From Laspinema sp. D2d (GTDB lineage Bacteria > Cyanobacteriota > Cyanobacteriia > Cyanobacteriales > Laspinemataceae): DNA of 37,635 nt. Position 1 is the stretch's first letter, and each line of letters opens with the position of its first letter. The stretch is taken from positions 1-37,635 of the forward strand of contig NZ_JAMXFC010000051.1 of the NCBI RefSeq assembly GCF_025370755.1, written 5' to 3'. Of this stretch, positions 34,736 through 37,635 are shown one piece after another. Under the pieces are notes generated by a model, which saw nothing but the letters and a program-made list of their open reading frames with translations, was not told the origin of the DNA and searched no databases. The translations under genes were made by a program, and so were the position numbers.

Positions 34736-35812
34736 ATGCCTGAAGCTTTTTTACTCAGCCGAATTCTGCTTAAATTTGACCCTGAATCTCAGAAACGGGT
34801 GGGAGATTTATCCGCCGTTGCCTTTACTCCCGATGGTTCTTTATGGGTCGGTTCCGATGAATTGTTGACGCTCGAACGGCTTTCTTTGATTGAACCTTAT
34901 GTTTATGGAAATCATCAACCCTTTGAAATCGGTGAATTTATTGAGTTATTTAATCATGAAGAGGAAATCGATATTGAAGGCATGGATTACTCGGAGGGAT
35001 ACCTGTGGTTTACTGGCTCACACAGTACCAAACGCAAGCAGCCGAAAGGGAAGAATCCAGAAAAAGATATCCGCAGGTTGGCTCAAGTTAAAACTGAACT
35101 CAATCGATATTTATTGGCAAGAATTCCCATTCAAGAGGGAATGCCTGTTCAATCCTGTCCAGACCCCTTAAATGGCGATCGCCAACTCACTGCCGCTACG
35201 CTCCAAACCACAGAAACTGGCAATATTTTGATAGATGCCCTGAAAAAAGACGTTCATTTTGGTTCAATTATCGCCGCTGAGGTGCCCAGCAAAGAAAATG
35301 GATTAGATATAGAAGGATTGGCTGTTCGGGGTTCTAAAATTTTGATGGGCTTTCGCGGTCCTGTGCTGCGAGGTTGGTCAGTGATTATTGAATTAGAAGT
35401 TGAAGAAAGCTCACCGGGAACATTAACCCTTAAAGCCATTGGCGAAGAAGGACGGCTTTATAAAAAACATTTTTTAGATCTCAATGGCTTAGGAATTCGA
35501 GAAATCTGTTTAGATGGAGATGATCTAATTGTTTTAGCGGGTCCAACTTTAGATTTGGATGGGGGTATGAAAATATTCCGGGTGACTGGAGTATTTGAGA
35601 AGGAGGGAGATACCATCCTTGCCCAGGATGAGACGCAATTAAAAGTTTTATTTGATTTACCCTTTAAGCTAGGAACCGATCGCGCTGAAGGGTTGGCCCT
35701 TCTGCCTTGTTTGGGACAATCCAATTCTTTGTTAGTGGTTTATGATTCCCCGGATCCAGGGAGAATCGTTAATAATGATTCAGTATTTGGGGATGTGTTT
35801 CGGCTTCAATGA
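34736..35812 (+). CDS. DUF3616 family protein
   Basis: A 358-residue protein of the DUF3616 family, whose members look like beta-propeller-type proteins. Repeated short beta-rich segments with Asp-Gly turns are seen: DLSAVAFTPDGSLWVGSDE, EGMDYSEGYLWFTGSHS, DIEGLAVRGSKILMGFRGPV, EICLDGDDLIVLAGPTLDLD and DRAEGLALLPC. The recurring (D)IEGxxxxxxxLxxG pattern marks the blades. No signal peptide or catalytic motif is visible, and the function of the family is unknown to me. ATG 34736 has a nearby promoter candidate. It is the last intact non-mobile gene before the transposase remnants. Confidence 0.85.
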   Translation: MPEAFLLSRILLKFDPESQKRVGDLSAVAFTPDGSLWVGSDELLTLERLSLIEPYVYGNHQPFEIGEFIELFNHEEEIDIEGMDYSEGYLWFTGSHSTKRKQPKGKNPEKDIRRLAQVKTELNRYLLARIPIQEGMPVQSCPDPLNGDRQLTAATLQTTETGNILIDALKKDVHFGSIIAAEVPSKENGLDIEGLAVRGSKILMGFRGPVLRGWSVIIELEVEESSPGTLTLKAIGEEGRLYKKHFLDLNGLGIREICLDGDDLIVLAGPTLDLDGGMKIFRVTGVFEKEGDTILAQDETQLKVLFDLPFKLGTDRAEGLALLPCLGQSNSLLVVYDSPDPGRIVNNDSVFGDVFRLQ

Positions 35813-35959
35813 TTCACCGAAGTAATTAGGAAGCCTGGTTGACTGACAAAAGTTAGGAATGAGGGCTGAAAGATTTACAGGTAGGGATTTTCAGTGCTGG
35901 GGTTGAAAAAGGGGGAGCCCGCGTTCTAAGCTTAGATACCACTCAAAAGCCAGAACGCC

Positions 35960-36421
35960 GTGAATAAAAGCTCCCTTCTCTATAATGCCTTGCACAGTTG
36001 GTTGAGTCAATCGGTTCCCTGGGCTCATCGAGCTCATCTGACAACCTGCCTGTGGATGGTGGTAGCTTTGCTCCAACGGGGCTCCGTCAGTCTCACCCGT
36101 TGGTTGCCTTACCTACCCTGTCGTGGGGAGCAGGCACAGAGTAAACAACGCCGGGTCAGCCGATGGTTGCACAATAGTCGCATCAATATCCATCGACTCT
36201 ACAAACCGCTGATCTTAGCAGCCTTAGCCAACTGGCAGGAGGAGTGTCTGTATCTGACCCTAGATACCTCAACCTATTGGGAGGAGTATTGCCTGATTCG
36301 CATAGCAGTGGTGTATCGTGGTCGGGCGTTGCCCGTAGTGTGGCGAGTATTGAAACATAAGAGTGCCTCGGTTGCCTTTACCGAATATCCCTCTTCTGTC
36401 ACTCTAGGCAGAGGAAAATAA
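35960..36421 (+). pseudogene. Truncated IS4-type transposase, N-terminal part
   Basis: A GTG-started frame of 153 residues resembling the first part of cyanobacterial IS4-type transposases: RRVSRWLHNSRINIHRLYKP, YLTLDTSTYWEEYCLIRIAV and YRGRALPVVWRVLKHKSASV. The Asp in LTLDTS is the expected first residue of the DDE triad. After SVAF (about 36375) the family sequence is lost and the frame ends 46 bp later, so the second Asp and the Glu are missing. It is therefore inactive. The break coincides with the end of the oppositely oriented remnant at 36404-36844. Confidence 0.8.
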
Positions 36422-36844
36422 GAAATCCACGTCAGCCGAAAGAGGGAAGAGAGCGAAACAGGCCCGATTTATAAAAGAAATTAATCGATTTAAGTCCCAA
36501 GATAACTGAGGAATAGGAAACACTTGTAACCAATAGAGAATAGAATTAAAACCGAGCATCGGCAGGAGGAGTAATTGAAGATTATTTAAAGCGCTCTTCC
36601 AATTCGTTTGATGATTCCAATGAGGATGTTGAGTGACCGAAGACCTAAAAATTTTTGAGGTTGGAGTCTCCGAACTTGTTGCTGAAGACTTAAAAGGAGC
36701 AGTGGTCAAAGTAACAAGCAAATAAGCACTACAGACAAGTTCCCACCATTTTTCGATATCCGAGTAATGAGTTAGCCTCCAATCGGCCCATCCCAACTCA
36801 GACTTACATCGCCTAAATCCATATTCAACCCAGGGTAAGCTCAT
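36404..36844 (-). pseudogene. Transposase remnant, C-terminal part (IS701-like)
   Basis: A 146-residue frame whose start, WVEYGFRRCKSELGWADWRL followed by THYSDIEKWWELVCSAYLLV, matches the C-terminal part of an IS701-type cyanobacterial transposase in my recollection; the Glu of WVEYGF would be the catalytic one. A TAG lies directly before its first ATG (36844), so the N-terminal two thirds are missing. It is a different family from the fragment at 35960-36421 and points the opposite way. Confidence 0.75.
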
Positions 36845-36940
36845 CTAATTTGGTATAAATTGTACTTGACAAGGAGAAATTACCGAGTTAGAGGAGAGCC
36901 TTCTGGGATTAGAGATTCTCCCCGGGTAAAAACAGCTCAA

Positions 36941-37635
36941 TCAGTCTGGACACAAGGATTTGAGAACAAGCATCATGTAACCATCATTCATCGCGGCCCG
37001 CTTCCTTTTCTGCCGTAAGCTACGCTTGAAAGTGGTTTCTTGATTGACCGCATTCAGGGACAGCCTTCGGAGGGTAGCCAAGTTCCGAGGGCTATGTAAT
37101 GACCGAATCCGACAGCGATCTTCATTAAAAGTGACATCTAAAACGTAGTGTTCTTGATTTTCAATACTCCAATGTTGACGAATAACCCGCCCATGAAGGT
37201 GGGCATCGGGGGGTAAGGAACTTAAATAAAATTGAATTTCGTGAGTGGTTCCATTCCCCAAATAACGGAAACGTTCTACTACAACAATAGTTTGAAGGCC
37301 AGCCCATTCTTCTTGTTTATAAAGTCCTCCTAATGCAGCAACTGGAAAAGCCCAAACTTTTCGAGTTTCAATTGGGCTATGTGCGGATTCTGTATTTTGA
37401 TTTTCCTGAATTTCAATCCCTTCAAATTGATTGATTCTTGCCTGTTTGAACCAATTATTGACTTGATTATAAAGAGTGAGATGATTACTTTTTAAGGTGA
37501 CCACATAATTGGCATTTTTTTTATGAATTAGCCGAATTATTTCAGTTTGAGTCCCCAGAGCGTCCATTGTAATAGTCGCTCCGGTGATCTCTATTAATTC
37601 TAAGAGGGCACCGAATAGCTGTAATTTCATTGGAA
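36941..37635 (-). CDS. ISAs1-family transposase, 5' part outside the window
   Basis: The frame is open to the right edge; the visible part is the C-terminal 230 residues. Features of the ISAs1/H-repeat family are ATITMDALGTQTEIIRLIHK (an expected catalytic Asp), YVVTLKSNH, RYLGNGTTHEIQFYLSSLPP, RQHWSIENQEHYVLDVTFNE (catalytic Glu) and EDRCRIR. The ATG at 37630 is probably an internal Met; the upstream codon is open and the family is usually about 370 residues. The first catalytic Asp should lie beyond the edge. The visible part is intact, so the element may still be active. IS ends could not be defined. Confidence 0.85.
   Translation of the reverse strand, partial: PMKLQLFGALLELIEITGATITMDALGTQTEIIRLIHKKNANYVVTLKSNHLTLYNQVNNWFKQARINQFEGIEIQENQNTESAHSPIETRKVWAFPVAALGGLYKQEEWAGLQTIVVVERFRYLGNGTTHEIQFYLSSLPPDAHLHGRVIRQHWSIENQEHYVLDVTFNEDRCRIRSLHSPRNLATLRRLSLNAVNQETTFKRSLRQKRKRAAMNDGYMMLVLKSLCPD

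Overview
The window is chromosomal DNA of a cyanobacterium, most likely a filamentous Oscillatoriales-type species. The evidence is the recurring HIP1 octamer GCGATCGC, a PEP-CTERM exported protein, several cyanobacterial small-protein families (ssl1498-like, DUF4327), Spk-type Ser/Thr kinases and a ThiO-ThiG fusion. The genus is inference only.

Layout. 1-336: a terminator and an Arg-rich broken gene. 541-3249 (-): Ski2-like DExH helicase. 3709-5970 (-): TPR protein with a Pro/Ser linker encoded by a 9-bp minisatellite. 6261-6440 (-): ssl1498-like single-helix membrane protein. 6143-7600: repeat-rich, with a palindromic repeat and a G-rich/C-rich minisatellite pair. 7603-8247 (+): PEP-CTERM protein. 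8451-10436 (-): ThiO-ThiG fusion. 10646-10984 (-): [2Fe-2S] protein, separated from the divergent cimA (11245-12876, +) by a second minisatellite pair. 13292-14377 (+): DUF3419 protein. 14489-16270 (+): STAND ATPase without a sensor domain. 16271-17485: gene-poor, with a fourth minisatellite. 17486-17707 (+): DUF4327. 17829-21398 (-): PP2C phosphatase followed by an FHA-Ser/Thr kinase. 21653-21922 (-): YciI. 22056-24506 (-): pheT. 24599-26203 (-): SpkB-type kinase with pentapeptide repeats. 26896-27180 (-): DUF427. 27840-30662 (+): RecQ with three HRDC domains. 30845-31183 (+): ABM-like protein. 31777-34302 (+): DUF4157 (eCIS core) protein with an OmpA-like C-terminus. 34736-35812 (+): DUF3616. 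35960-37635: remnants of three transposase families.

Working together. The window is a mosaic of single genes rather than one pathway. The clearest unit is the phosphatase-kinase pair (19158-21398 and 17829-19076). Together with SpkB and the STAND ATPase it makes the region rich in signalling genes. Metabolic genes are thiOG (thiazole moiety of thiamine), cimA (citramalate entry to isoleucine synthesis) and pheT.

Most interesting points: an orphan DUF4157-OmpA protein that could be cargo or an accessory of a contractile injection system; the minisatellite arms arranged as giant inverted repeats around a GACTGAAGT-type motif; a RecQ whose HRDC domain was duplicated recently; and a STAND ATPase that stops just where its sensor repeats should begin. 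No rRNA, tRNA, CRISPR array or replication origin was recognised.
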